The notes below the pieces were generated by a model. That model was given only the letters and a program-made list of their open reading frames with translations, ran no database searches and had not been told where the DNA came from. From a virus: a stretch of DNA of 41,380 bases. The stretch is from positions 1 to 41,380 of the IMG/VR virus record IMGVR_UViG_3300031974_002706. One strand, written 5' to 3'. The position numbers and the translations under genes were made by a program. Of this stretch, positions 1 through 7,258 are shown one piece after another. Numbering within the stretch: position 1 is the first letter of the stretch; each line of letters starts with the position of its first letter.

Positions 1-1348
1 CTCTACCAATATCGTTTACACCTAATGGTGCTAAGTCACGTGTTCTTAATGTACCTGTTGCACTTTCAGTTCTAAGCACAGGATTATTTGTTATTTCAAG
101 TATTTCATAATATGCTTGAAGTTCAAGTGTAATAGTTCCTGTGTTACCGCTAATATTGTAAACTGCTCTATATTGACCGCCAGCGGCATCTGTTTCATTA
201 TATAAGTTTGAAACTTCGTATGGAACTCCTGCAACTCCTGTTACTGTGTCTATAGTTTCCCATATAGTTGTTGCTGTATTATATCGTTGAATACTTGCTG
301 TTACTGCTGACGCTGTAGTTCCACTATCTAATTGATACCCTACTGTGTAATTTAAAACCCCTTGTGTAGGTTGGCTATTAAATAGAAATGTTTTTGTAAT
401 TGTATTTGTTGTAACTTCACGCTCTGCTGTTGTTAATCTTAGTGCGTCATCTACAGTACCGTTTCCTAAAAATTCTGCACTTGGCGAAACAAATCCGTCT
501 TGAGTTGCACTTTGTACATCACCAACTTCAAGATCTTCCATGTAAAGTTTATTTGTAGTAATTGCATTTCTTTTAGTTACAGTGTGTAATGTATCAATTT
601 CTGCAACAGCAAAAGATCCAATTTCAATTTCGTTTGCATTTTTTCTTGTAAGTGTAATACCACCTGTAGAACTTAATTCTACATGGCTTGTGCCAGAGTT
701 TACATCTGTCAACTCAATATTTGTAGTACCTGGAGGTACATCTAAAGTATAATCAACATCAATCATCATTAGATCATTACCTGCTGATGTTAAAACTTGA
801 CCTCCTTGATCTGTGTTATTAAATGAATGATAGTAAAATGTTCCAGGAGCAGAATCGTTTAATTCAATTTTAATTTTTCTATTAGTAGTTGATGTAAAGT
901 TTAAATTATAATCTGCTTTAGAAACTGGTAAATCGTCAATAAGATAAGTTACACCAGTTGCATATTCGTCACCACTAATTGCACCACTTACAGAACCGTC
1001 TTCTGTGTTACTGAAAGTTAGTGGGTGATTGTATCCCCCATATCCAGCATTTGATGCATCGCTTTGATCAAATATATATGTTCGACCTTTTACAAGTGTG
1101 ACATTTTTACGTTCAACACCGTCAAGGTAATATGCTCCTGTAATTTGACCTGTTGCTGTATGAAATCCCACAGTTACAGCAATAGTCCCGCTTGGACTAA
1201 CAGTTGGAACATTCCAACTTACTCCGTCTCCTCTACGAATACTAAGTGTATCAGTTACACTATCTGCTTCAAGAGTCAACTCAAGGTTGCTTCCGTCGGG
1301 TGAATAAAGTTTAATAAATCTAAATATGTCGTGTATTGCTGTAGGCAT
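1..1348 (-). CDS. virion structural protein, fibre-like (3' end outside window)
   Basis: The frame is open on the minus strand from ATG at 1348 to the window edge, giving about 449 codons without a stop. The start is preceded by AGGA at 1361-1364 and a late-promoter-like box at 1376-1383. The translation is rich in Thr, Asn, Ser and Gly, as phage fibre proteins are. Around residues 75-105 it carries the pattern YYLDGVERKNVTLVKGRTY followed by FDQSDASN and NHPLTF, and later GTFYYHSF. This resembles a cupredoxin-like module often found in marine phage structural proteins, here without the usual cysteine. The exact role (fibre, baseplate or whisker) cannot be fixed. The gene diverges from the next block. 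Confidence 0.75.
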   Translation of the reverse strand, partial: MPTAIHDIFRFIKLYSPDGSNLELTLEADSVTDTLSIRRGDGVSWNVPTVSPSGTIAVTVGFHTATGQITGAYYLDGVERKNVTLVKGRTYIFDQSDASNAGYGGYNHPLTFSNTEDGSVSGAISGDEYATGVTYLIDDLPVSKADYNLNFTSTTNRKIKIELNDSAPGTFYYHSFNNTDQGGQVLTSAGNDLMMIDVDYTLDVPPGTTNIELTDVNSGTSHVELSSTGGITLTRKNANEIEIGSFAVAEIDTLHTVTKRNAITTNKLYMEDLEVGDVQSATQDGFVSPSAEFLGNGTVDDALRLTTAEREVTTNTITKTFLFNSQPTQGVLNYTVGYQLDSGTTASAVTASIQRYNTATTIWETIDTVTGVAGVPYEVSNLYNETDAAGGQYRAVYNISGNTGTITLELQAYYEILEITNNPVLRTESATGTLRTRDLAPLGVNDIGR

Positions 1349-1375
1349 AGCCAGTATTTTTCCTATCGTTATATG

Positions 1376-1388
1376 TATTTATTAAATA
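1376..1388. promoter_or_regulatory. overlapping divergent late promoters
   Basis: On the minus strand AATAAATA (1383-1376) precedes the structural gene starting at 1348. On the plus strand ATTAAATA (1381-1388) ends four bases before the ATG at 1393. Both resemble the T4-type late box TATAAATA. The two boxes share three bases, so one site may fire in both directions. Confidence 0.55.
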
Positions 1389-1392
1389 CCGT

Positions 1393-2007
1393 ATGCTCAT
1401 AATTGGTAACGGAGAAAGCCGTAAAGGCATTAAATTAGATAATATACCCGGTGAAAAGATAGGGTGTAATGCTATTTTCAGAGAAGCAAAAGTACGACAT
1501 ATTGTATGTTGCGACCGCCGCATGGTAACAGAAGCAGTTAAAAAGTTTGTAAATCTAAAATCAGGTATATGGACAAGAACTGACTGGAAAGATGAGTTTG
1601 GAGAAAAGCATAATATAAATGCTGTTCCAGGACTATGGTACTCTACAGATCAAAAAAAAGATCAACCATTTCATTGGGGTAGCGGACCTTATGCTGTGTA
1701 TATAGGATGTATTCTTGCTAAACAAAACGAAACTATAGATATGTTAGGATTTGATTTACATAGCAAATCTAACACTGTGAATAATATTTACAAGGGAACA
1801 CCTAATTACGATAGTGTAGATTCTCGTGCAGTAGATCCAAGTTTTTGGATTCATCAAATATCAAAACTATTTGAACATTATCCAAATAGGCAGTTTAGGA
1901 TCTTCAATAATAATGACTGGGAGATGCCCGAAAGTTGGAAAAAGAATAATGTTTCGTTTTTTAACTTGACACAATTTAAAGAGATGTTAAAATATAGTGA
2001 TGTATAA
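1393..2007 (+). CDS. Rossmann-like protein, DUF115/sialyltransferase-like
   Basis: This 204-residue protein opens with MLIIGNGESRKGI, a glycine-rich nucleotide-binding type start. Around residues 96-120 it has a GSGPYAVYIGC segment followed by IDMLGFDLH. That order (N-terminal GN-x-S loop, central SG-x-x-A motif, then a hydrophobic strand ending in GFD) is reminiscent of DUF115/MptE-like proteins and of GT29/GT42 sialyltransferases. A role in making or attaching a surface or virion sugar is inference; the two sugar-related genes downstream (3184 and 3879) fit it. The ATG lies four bases after a late-type box and has no clear ribosome-binding site. The stop overlaps the start of the next gene. 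Confidence 0.5.
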   Translation: MLIIGNGESRKGIKLDNIPGEKIGCNAIFREAKVRHIVCCDRRMVTEAVKKFVNLKSGIWTRTDWKDEFGEKHNINAVPGLWYSTDQKKDQPFHWGSGPYAVYIGCILAKQNETIDMLGFDLHSKSNTVNNIYKGTPNYDSVDSRAVDPSFWIHQISKLFEHYPNRQFRIFNNNDWEMPESWKKNNVSFFNLTQFKEMLKYSDV

Positions 2008-2638
2008 CCAAGAAAACCTATCCTTATTTCCTACACTTGTTAGTGCATTTGATTTAAATGGACATATTGAAATTGAAAAGTGTTTGGAAATAATTAACAA
2101 ATATGAAACTGGAGATCATGCTTTAATACTAAAAGGCAAAAGCAGTTTTATAAATGGTGATGAAGAATTTTTATTCAACCCAGAATTAAAAAAGTTAAGA
2201 GCAGATATACAAAATTGTATTGATTTATATTGTAGAGATGCAGGACTTGAAGAAAGTATTTTAGGTACAAGTTGGTTCAATGTATTAGGAAAAGACGGAC
2301 AAGTAGACAAACATAGACATGAAGGTAGTGTTGTAAGTGGAGCATTCTATCCATATGTTGATGAAGATAGTTGTCCATTAATTTTTGAATCACCATTACG
2401 TCCTTTGCGTATGAACGATGTATTTGAAAACCAAAATCCTTACAGCAGTTATTTTGCAAGTTGCAAACCTCGTTCAGGTTTACTTTTAATATTTCCAAGT
2501 TGGTTGGAACATAGAACAGATCCAAATCCAACCGAAAAACGAATTACAGTAAGTTTTAACACAATGCGTAAAAAACTTATTCCTTTGGTTGCCGCCAAAA
2601 TGCATCATTATGGTCATTTACCGGTTGACAAAGAATAA
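2000..2638 (+). CDS. 2OG-Fe(II) oxygenase family protein
   Basis: This 212-residue protein looks like the short 2-oxoglutarate/Fe(II)-dependent oxygenases common in marine T4-like phages (TIGR02466-type). Visible residues are H105-x-H107 before a GAFYP strand, FPSWLEH with H171 as the likely second-half metal ligand, and R181 in a RITVSFN strand as the likely 2-oxoglutarate anchor. Substrates of this phage family are unknown; hydroxylation of a protein, nucleic acid or small molecule is possible. I chose ATG 2000 over GTG 1997. It overlaps the previous gene by eight bases. A second member lies at 26911. Confidence 0.75.
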   Translation: MYNQENLSLFPTLVSAFDLNGHIEIEKCLEIINKYETGDHALILKGKSSFINGDEEFLFNPELKKLRADIQNCIDLYCRDAGLEESILGTSWFNVLGKDGQVDKHRHEGSVVSGAFYPYVDEDSCPLIFESPLRPLRMNDVFENQNPYSSYFASCKPRSGLLLIFPSWLEHRTDPNPTEKRITVSFNTMRKKLIPLVAAKMHHYGHLPVDKE

Positions 2639-2653
2639 TAAATTCTGTATAAT
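2625..2653 (+). promoter_or_regulatory. sigma70-type promoter with nested inverted repeat
   Basis: TTGACA (2625-2630), a 17-base spacer and TATAAT (2648-2653) form a full-consensus sigma70 promoter that begins inside the 3' end of the upstream gene. The -10 box lies within the inverted repeat CTGTAT-AAT-ATACAG (2645-2659). An ATG follows at 2661, about where transcription should begin. It should drive the QueD-like gene and the genes after it early in infection. Confidence 0.75.
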
Positions 2654-2660
2654 ATACAGT

Positions 2661-2747
2661 ATGTTTAATAAAGGACTTGGCGTCAACCCTTCTAATTCTG
2701 CCGCCACATATTTTAGTAGGAGAGAAATATATGGCAAAACATTATAG
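2661..2747 (+). CDS. possible 28-residue leader peptide
   Basis: An ATG seven bases after the -10 box opens a 28-codon frame beginning MFNKGLGVNPSNSAATYF. It ends inside the start of the QueD-like gene (TAG at 2745-2747, downstream ATG at 2731). Transcripts from the 2625 promoter would start at or next to this ATG, so translation would have to be leaderless. It could be a short coupled leader peptide or simply untranslated leader. No database relative is known to me. Confidence 0.3.
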   Translation: MFNKGLGVNPSNSAATYFSRREIYGKTL

Positions 2748-3180
2748 TACAAAACATTACGGACACAACATAGGCTTATCGGCAGTGTTTAGACAGCCTA
2801 ATGCTGATCATTCACATTGTCATTTGCTACATGGTTATAGTTTAGCATTTACATTTACATTTGGTTGTGATCATTTGGATAACAAAAACTGGGCAGTAGA
2901 CTTTGGAGGACTAAAACCTTTGAAGGCTTGGCTTGAAGATAGTTTTGATCACAAGGTAGCAGTGGATAAAAACGATCCGCACATGGATACACTAAAAGAT
3001 CTTGAAACAAAAGGTTTAGCAGAACTACGTATCTTTGACGGTGTAGGTGCAGAGAAGTTTGCGGAACACGCATTTAACTTTGCAGACAAACTAATTAGAG
3101 AACAAACTAATAATCGTTGTTATGTAGTAAAAGTCGAATGTGCAGAGCACGGGGCCAACTCAGCAATCTACGAAGGTTAA
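2731..3180 (+). CDS. QueD/6-pyruvoyl-tetrahydropterin synthase-like protein
   Basis: This 149-residue protein has the fold signature of the PTPS/QueD family. The canonical enzymes make 6-carboxy-tetrahydropterin for queuosine and deazaguanine synthesis. C30 and H34 (CHLLHGYS), a VDFGGLK strand (D57) and the FDH pair (D73-H74) match. Two of the three usual zinc ligands are altered: F20 stands where the SAAHR histidine is expected, and Y36 where the second HGH histidine is expected. I recall the same pattern in a subfamily of marine phage and alphaproteobacterial proteins, so the activity may differ from true QueD. I chose ATG 2731, which has AGGAG at 2718-2722, over the upstream ATG 2677. Confidence 0.75.
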   Translation: MAKHYSTKHYGHNIGLSAVFRQPNADHSHCHLLHGYSLAFTFTFGCDHLDNKNWAVDFGGLKPLKAWLEDSFDHKVAVDKNDPHMDTLKDLETKGLAELRIFDGVGAEKFAEHAFNFADKLIREQTNNRCYVVKVECAEHGANSAIYEG

Positions 3181-3183
3181 AAA

Positions 3184-3882
3184 ATGAAAAACTATGTTGT
3201 ATGCCTAAAGTGGGGCGACAAGTATAGTGCGGAATATGTTAATGTGTTAGCCAACATGGTTGCACGAAATACCACTGTTCCTTATGAGTTTGTATGTTTT
3301 ACTGACAATTCAAAAGGTATTCAATCGGGCATAAGAGTTTTGCCACTACCTAATCTTCCAATATCTGGTTGGTGGTATAAGCCTATGTTTTTTGATCCGC
3401 ATTTACCTATTAACGGAAATATTTTATATTTTGATCTTGATGTTATTGTTTTTAACAATATTGATCATTTGTTTACATACAATGACGATAAGTTTTGTAT
3501 CTGTAAAGACTTTAATAGACACCTAAGACCAGACTGGAAAAAGATGAATTCAAGTGTGTTTAGATTTAAAAGTGGCACACAAAATCATGTATGGACTACA
3601 TTTGTCGAACAACAGTTTGTTGCAACCAAACGTATGCATGGAGATCAAGATTGGATCTATAGTCAAGTAAGAAAAGATTTTTGTTTTTGGCCAGATGAAT
3701 GGATACAGAGTTATAAATGGGAAATGCGAGGCAAACCGGAAATGACACGTATTAATGGTGTAAGGAATTTTACTATTCCAGGAGAGCCAAAAATAAAACC
3801 CGAAACCTGTGTTGCAGTATTTCACGGAGAACCTCATCCACACAACTGCGTCGATCAATGGTGCAAGGATAATTGGAAATGA
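3184..3882 (+). CDS. glycosyltransferase, GT8-like
   Basis: This 232-residue protein has a GT-A type layout. An N-terminal strand leads to CFTDN, a DxD metal/nucleotide-sugar motif follows (D84-L-D86 in YFDLDVIVFN), and a C-terminal VAVFHGEPHPHN segment matches the FHG-x-PKP motif of GT8-type enzymes. It probably transfers a sugar from a nucleotide-sugar donor. The target (virion protein, modified DNA or host surface) is not shown. It sits three bases after the QueD-like stop and overlaps the next gene by four bases (ATGA), so it is translated from the same mRNA. Confidence 0.75.
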   Translation: MKNYVVCLKWGDKYSAEYVNVLANMVARNTTVPYEFVCFTDNSKGIQSGIRVLPLPNLPISGWWYKPMFFDPHLPINGNILYFDLDVIVFNNIDHLFTYNDDKFCICKDFNRHLRPDWKKMNSSVFRFKSGTQNHVWTTFVEQQFVATKRMHGDQDWIYSQVRKDFCFWPDEWIQSYKWEMRGKPEMTRINGVRNFTIPGEPKIKPETCVAVFHGEPHPHNCVDQWCKDNWK

Positions 3883-4580
3883 AACACTTTATATTTGATG
3901 TTGACGGAACACTTACACCAAGTAGACAAAATATAAATCCAGAGTTTAAAACATTTTTTAATAACTTTTGTCGTAAGCATAAAGTATCTTTGGTTACAGG
4001 AAGTGATAAAACAAAAACTGTAGAACAATTAGGAGAAGACACTTATAATATGTGTCATACTGTTTTTAATTGTAATGGCAGTGATGTATGGCAAAGTAAA
4101 AAGAATATTCACACAGACAATTGGACATTGCCAGAAGATGTACACGAATGGTTAGCCGGATTTTTAACAGAAAGCAAGTTTGTACTACGCACCGGCCTAC
4201 ACTTTGAACATCGGCCAGGAATGTGTAACTTTAGTATTGTAGGACGTAATGCAACATTAGGCGAACGTATGTTATACGCTAAGTTTGATAAGCAAACAAA
4301 TGAACGTAATACTATTGCCAAAATGCTTAACAAAAGATTCAAATACGTTGACGCAAAAGTTGGTGGAGAAACTGGTATTGATATTTCAAGAAAACACAGC
4401 GATAAATCACAGATTTTCAAATATTTTGATAACAATGAAGAACTACACTTTTTTGGTGACGCAATGCATACAGAAGGGAATGACTATCCTTTAAAGAAAG
4501 TAATACTTGACAAAGGTAGAGGGGTTTGTTATAATATACAAGACTATAAAGAAACTTGGAATATATTAAAAAGACTATGA
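3879..4580 (+). CDS. eukaryotic-type phosphomannomutase-like HAD enzyme
   Basis: This 233-residue protein resembles PF03332 phosphomannomutases, which interconvert mannose-6-P and mannose-1-P. It has FDVDGTLTPSRQ with D7 as likely nucleophile and D9 as likely acid/base, then GSDKTKTVEQLG, FNCNGSD, the cap-domain segment EHRPGMCNFSIVGR with substrate-type arginines, and FFGDAMHTEGNDYP for magnesium. It is slightly shorter than the roughly 250-residue eukaryotic enzymes. Making mannose-1-P for a sugar nucleotide would suit the adjacent glycosyltransferase. The ATG at 3879 overlaps the upstream stop; an in-frame TTG lies at 3873. It overlaps uvdE by four bases. Confidence 0.75.
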   Translation: MKHFIFDVDGTLTPSRQNINPEFKTFFNNFCRKHKVSLVTGSDKTKTVEQLGEDTYNMCHTVFNCNGSDVWQSKKNIHTDNWTLPEDVHEWLAGFLTESKFVLRTGLHFEHRPGMCNFSIVGRNATLGERMLYAKFDKQTNERNTIAKMLNKRFKYVDAKVGGETGIDISRKHSDKSQIFKYFDNNEELHFFGDAMHTEGNDYPLKKVILDKGRGVCYNIQDYKETWNILKRL

Positions 4581-5662
4581 TTAAACGTATAGGTTTTGCC
4601 TGCAAATATATGCACCCTGATCAAACTCAGAAGAAGAAACTTCTTGAGGAGATTCAGCGTCCATTGAACACACGCAGTACAACTGTTGCATGGCTTAATA
4701 GGCAAACAAGAGAAGTTGCCGAGCAACGACTGTGGGACATTATGGTTCACAACATACAGTCATATGAAAACTTGATTAGATACGTAGGAGGATTACCAAA
4801 TGAACTTAGAATGGTTAGGTTGGGAAGTGACGTCTTACCTGTTTATACTGAGCCTACTTGGTCTTACTTCTGGCGCAAGCCTGATGTACGACAATATTGT
4901 GAGAATCACTTCGCTCACGTCGGCGCAACGGCTCGTGAACTTGATGTTAGGTTGTCTATGCACCCTGGTCAGTTTACTGTACTTGCGTCAGATAATCCTG
5001 ATATTGTAAATAGAAGTATAGAGGAGTTTGAATATCATGTGGATGTCATCAGGTGGATGGGATACGGCAAGTCATTTCAAGACTTTAAATGCAATGTACA
5101 TATATCGGGTAGAAAAGGTCCACAAGGCATCATTGACGCCTTACCGCGACTCTCGCCCGAAGCAAGAAACACCATCACGATCGAGAACGACGAAATGTCG
5201 TGGGGCATCGACGCAAGCCTCGAACTTGCAGATCACCTTGCCCTCGTTCTTGACATACACCATCACTGGGTCAATAGTGGTGAATACATTCAACCCACCG
5301 ACGATAGATTTAGTCGCATAGTAGATAGTTGGCGTGGTGTGCGTCCTGTTATTCACTACAGTGTAAGCAGAGAAGATTTACTTGTAGGACATAACGAAAA
5401 CACTTTGCCTAACATGGAAGAACTGCTTGAACAAGGATTTAAGAAAGCAAAACTCCGTGCCCACAGTGATTTTATGTGGAATTCAGCAGTTAATGACTGG
5501 GCTCTATCATTTAACGATCTTGCAGATATTATGGTCGAGTCTAAGGCTAAGAACCTGGCCAGCATTGGACTATATGATTATAGGCTAAATACTGTATGCG
5601 ATTTAGACAACTCACAGATTGTAAAAGAACACGCTCAAGAACTTGTCAGTGTGAAAGCCTGA
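4577..5662 (+). CDS. uvsE: UV-damage endonuclease UvdE
   Basis: This 361-residue protein belongs to the UVDE family (PF03851), TIM-barrel metallonucleases that nick DNA 5' of UV photoproducts and other lesions. Visible motifs are [12 protein letters not shown] (H129), FEYHVD (H154), CNVHISG (H175), TIENDE (E203) and LDIHHHW (D226, H228), a complete set of likely metal ligands. The start ATG overlaps the previous stop (ATGA). Codons between about 5110 and 5300 are clearly richer in G and C than neighbouring genes, which suggests a fairly recent acquisition. For a surface-ocean phage, repair of its own UV-damaged DNA is the likely role. Confidence 0.92.
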   Translation: MIKRIGFACKYMHPDQTQKKKLLEEIQRPLNTRSTTVAWLNRQTREVAEQRLWDIMVHNIQSYENLIRYVGGLPNELRMVRLGSDVLPVYTEPTWSYFWRKPDVRQYCENHFAHVGATARELDVRLSMHPGQFTVLASDNPDIVNRSIEEFEYHVDVIRWMGYGKSFQDFKCNVHISGRKGPQGIIDALPRLSPEARNTITIENDEMSWGIDASLELADHLALVLDIHHHWVNSGEYIQPTDDRFSRIVDSWRGVRPVIHYSVSREDLLVGHNENTLPNMEELLEQGFKKAKLRAHSDFMWNSAVNDWALSFNDLADIMVESKAKNLASIGLYDYRLNTVCDLDNSQIVKEHAQELVSVKA

Positions 5663-6144
5663 AACTAATAGTAGAAGCAAAAGAAGCAGTTACGGCTGTA
5701 TGTGACTTAGTCCATTCAGACTCTGTTAAAGGCACTATTTTATTCATGCAGAAACCAGGCACTGCTACTCTTATAAAGGGTAGAATAACTGGTTTGAGTG
5801 AAGGACTTCATGGATTTCATGTTCATGAATTTGGGGACCTATCCAACGGTTGTGAAAGTGCCGGAGGCCATTACAACCCCGATGATGTGGAGCATGGCGA
5901 TCTCGAAAACGGCCATGTCGGTGATTTGGGCAATGTTCAAGCAAACTCAGACGGGGTCGCTGAGTTCACAATTAAAGCAAACCGCATAGATTTAATAGGC
6001 GAAAGAAGTATCGTAGGCAGAGCATTAGTAATACATGAGAATGAAGACGATCTCGGCAAAGGCGGAGATGAAGAATCACTCAAAACCGGAAACGCAGGTG
6101 ATAGATTGGCTTGCGGGGTAATTACACTTACCAAAGGAGAATAA
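5596..6144 (+). CDS. sodC: Cu/Zn superoxide dismutase
   Basis: This is an intact Cu/Zn superoxide dismutase, converting superoxide to oxygen and peroxide. Numbered from 5596, all copper and zinc ligands are visible: H75 and H77 (FHVHEFGD), H92 (GGHYNP), H100, H107 and D110 (GHVGDLGN), and H147 ([13 protein letters not shown]). The disulfide pair C86/C173 and active-site R170 are also present. No signal peptide is seen, unlike most bacterial periplasmic SodC, so it should act in the cytoplasm. The start is uncertain: ATG 5596 overlaps uvsE by 67 bases and has a poor ribosome-binding site. No other ATG, GTG or TTG precedes the domain, which begins near 5690; a CTG lies at 5659. G+C is raised, as in uvsE. 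Confidence 0.9.
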   Translation: MRFRQLTDCKRTRSRTCQCESLKLIVEAKEAVTAVCDLVHSDSVKGTILFMQKPGTATLIKGRITGLSEGLHGFHVHEFGDLSNGCESAGGHYNPDDVEHGDLENGHVGDLGNVQANSDGVAEFTIKANRIDLIGERSIVGRALVIHENEDDLGKGGDEESLKTGNAGDRLACGVITLTKGE

Positions 6145-6145
6145 C

Positions 6146-6385
6146 GTGTTAAATTGGATTAAAAGTATTTTTACTACAAAAACAGAAAAGACTCAAAAAC
6201 TTTCTGATCATGTAGCAAAAAAGAAACCATTACTTCTTGTCCCTTCAAAAGCAGAACTTAAAAAAGAAACTAAAGTTAAGTTAGAGCAAATGGGCAGAAA
6301 ACATGGAATCGAACTTGATCGCAGACTTACTAAAGATAAGTTAGTGAACGAGTTACACAAACATATGAAGTCACTTAATAAGTAA
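6146..6385 (+). CDS. small SAP/HeH-like domain protein
   Basis: This 79-residue basic protein starts at GTG 6146 with AAGGAGA just upstream. The N-terminal 30 residues are Lys/Thr-rich. The second half (about residues 37-75) has the pattern LKKETKVKLEQMGRKHGIEL followed by RLTKDKLVNELHKH, which looks like a short helix-extended-helix or SAP-type fold used in some nucleic-acid-binding proteins. Function is not known. It follows sodC by one base and precedes a small membrane protein with a good ribosome-binding site. Confidence 0.6.
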   Translation: MLNWIKSIFTTKTEKTQKLSDHVAKKKPLLLVPSKAELKKETKVKLEQMGRKHGIELDRRLTKDKLVNELHKHMKSLNK

Positions 6386-6396
6386 AGGAGAAGAAT

Positions 6397-6570
6397 ATGT
6401 TAGATAAATTTAAAGGTTGGGTTTCAAAGCGTTTCACAGAAAGAACTTCTTGGGACGGTGCGGCTCTTATTGCATTAGGCATTGTTGTGCTTATTGCTAA
6501 ACCATTAGCAGGCATTCTTGCATATGCGGCAATCGCATATGGTGCTTGGACTATTTGGAAATCTGAATAA
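6397..6570 (+). CDS. small membrane protein, 57 residues
   Basis: ATG 6397 follows AAAGGAG at a good distance. The product starts MLDKFKGWVSKRFTERTSWD, a basic amphipathic stretch. About 30 hydrophobic residues rich in Ala, Leu, Ile and Val follow, long enough for one membrane span or a tight pair, and it ends WTIWKSE. Proteins of this layout occur in marine T4-like phages, but no function is known to me. Its stop abuts the stop of the minus-strand gene that follows. Confidence 0.65.
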   Translation: MLDKFKGWVSKRFTERTSWDGAALIALGIVVLIAKPLAGILAYAAIAYGAWTIWKSE

Positions 6571-6858
6571 TTATAACTGATCGATAGTTATTAAACCATC
6601 AACTGTTGTGTTCAATTTGCGTCTTTGTTCGACGCCTTTCTTTTGTGCAAATCGTTTAGGGTCGCAACTTGGACACACATGGTTGAAAGCATTATCTAAT
6701 CTTTTAGAATCAACTTTACCTTTGTCACGTTTAAATTCTTCGTGGCAATTATCACACTCAAATATAACCACAGTCTTTACACGCTTGTAAGGGTGTGTTT
6801 TTCCTTTTTTAGATTTTCTAACGTACCATTTGACTTCTTGTTCTGTTCTAACAAACAT
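6571..6858 (-). CDS. zinc-ribbon-like small protein
   Basis: This 95-residue basic protein has two CxxC pairs (CDNC near residue 35 and CPSC near residue 62) with an RLDNAFNH segment between them. They could bind one zinc ion as a ribbon or a short HNH-like fold, but I see no clear HNH catalytic histidines, so nuclease activity is not claimed. It is the only minus-strand gene between 1388 and 29333. The ATG lies five bases after a late-type box (GGTAAATA, 6871-6864) with no ribosome-binding site, so it may be translated from a leaderless mRNA. Confidence 0.65.
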   Translation of the reverse strand: MFVRTEQEVKWYVRKSKKGKTHPYKRVKTVVIFECDNCHEEFKRDKGKVDSKRLDNAFNHVCPSCDPKRFAQKKGVEQRRKLNTTVDGLITIDQL

Positions 6859-6863
6859 ACAAG

Positions 6864-6871
6864 TATTTACC
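6864..6871 (-). promoter_or_regulatory. late-type promoter box, leaderless position
   Basis: GGTAAATA on the minus strand ends five bases before the ATG at 6858. In T4 late promoters the start site lies about six bases after the box, which would put the first mRNA base on the A of ATG. Confidence 0.45.
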
Positions 6872-6898
6872 TATTTACATTCGGATTACAGAAAATAT

Positions 6899-6906
6899 AA
6901 TAAATA
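6899..6906 (+). promoter_or_regulatory. late promoter box
   Basis: AATAAATA followed by C lies 16 bases before the IscA-type gene start at 6923. A GGAGAAGG ribosome-binding site lies between, so this late transcript would have a normal short leader. Confidence 0.6.
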
Positions 6907-6922
6907 CATAGGAGAAGGAAGT

Positions 6923-7249
6923 ATGTCGGATATAGTAAAACTAACGCCAAACGCTGTAGAGCATATGAATAGTATGCTTAAAGAACACGCTAAACCAATA
7001 GTGCGTTTAAGTTTAAAAGGCGGAGGTTGTGCTGGATTCAAATATGACTGGACTTTAGACGATAGCAAAGAGTTTGATGATGAAGTTATTAAACTTGACA
7101 ACGGAGAGTTTGCTATGGACAGTGCCAGCATAATGTACTTGTTAGGTAGTACAATAGATTATAAAAAAGAAGTATTTGGATCATACTTTACAATAGAAAA
7201 CCCTGCTTCAACATCAAGTTGCGGTTGTGGTGAGTCAATAGGATTTTAG
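6923..7249 (+). CDS. A-type Fe-S cluster carrier (IscA/ErpA/HesB family)
   Basis: This 108-residue protein matches the A-type carriers that hold Fe-S clusters and pass them to apoproteins. All three conserved cysteines are present: C36 in GGGCAGF and the C-terminal pair C100 and C102 (SSCGCG). The start follows a strong GGAGAAGG site, under its own late box. Being late-expressed and directly upstream of virion genes, it may serve phage or host Fe-S proteins during late infection; one candidate client is the phage ferredoxin at 26233. Confidence 0.88.
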   Translation: MSDIVKLTPNAVEHMNSMLKEHAKPIVRLSLKGGGCAGFKYDWTLDDSKEFDDEVIKLDNGEFAMDSASIMYLLGSTIDYKKEVFGSYFTIENPASTSSCGCGESIGF

Positions 7250-7258
7250 GGGTAACAT

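Noticed and set aside
1064-1303. Plus-strand open frame of 79 codons
   Set aside because: It lies entirely antisense to the long open minus-strand structural gene and has a Cys/Ser/Thr-rich, random-looking translation.
2654-2730. A preQ1-type riboswitch before the QueD-like gene
   Set aside because: The leader does not show the preQ1-I or preQ1-II core motifs I know, and it is better explained by a short coding frame and a normal ribosome-binding site.
6573-6591. Inverted repeat ATAACT...AGTTAT between convergent genes as a terminator
   Set aside because: The stem is only six A/T-rich pairs with a seven-base loop and no T-run, and it lies within the last codons of the minus-strand gene. Too weak to call.
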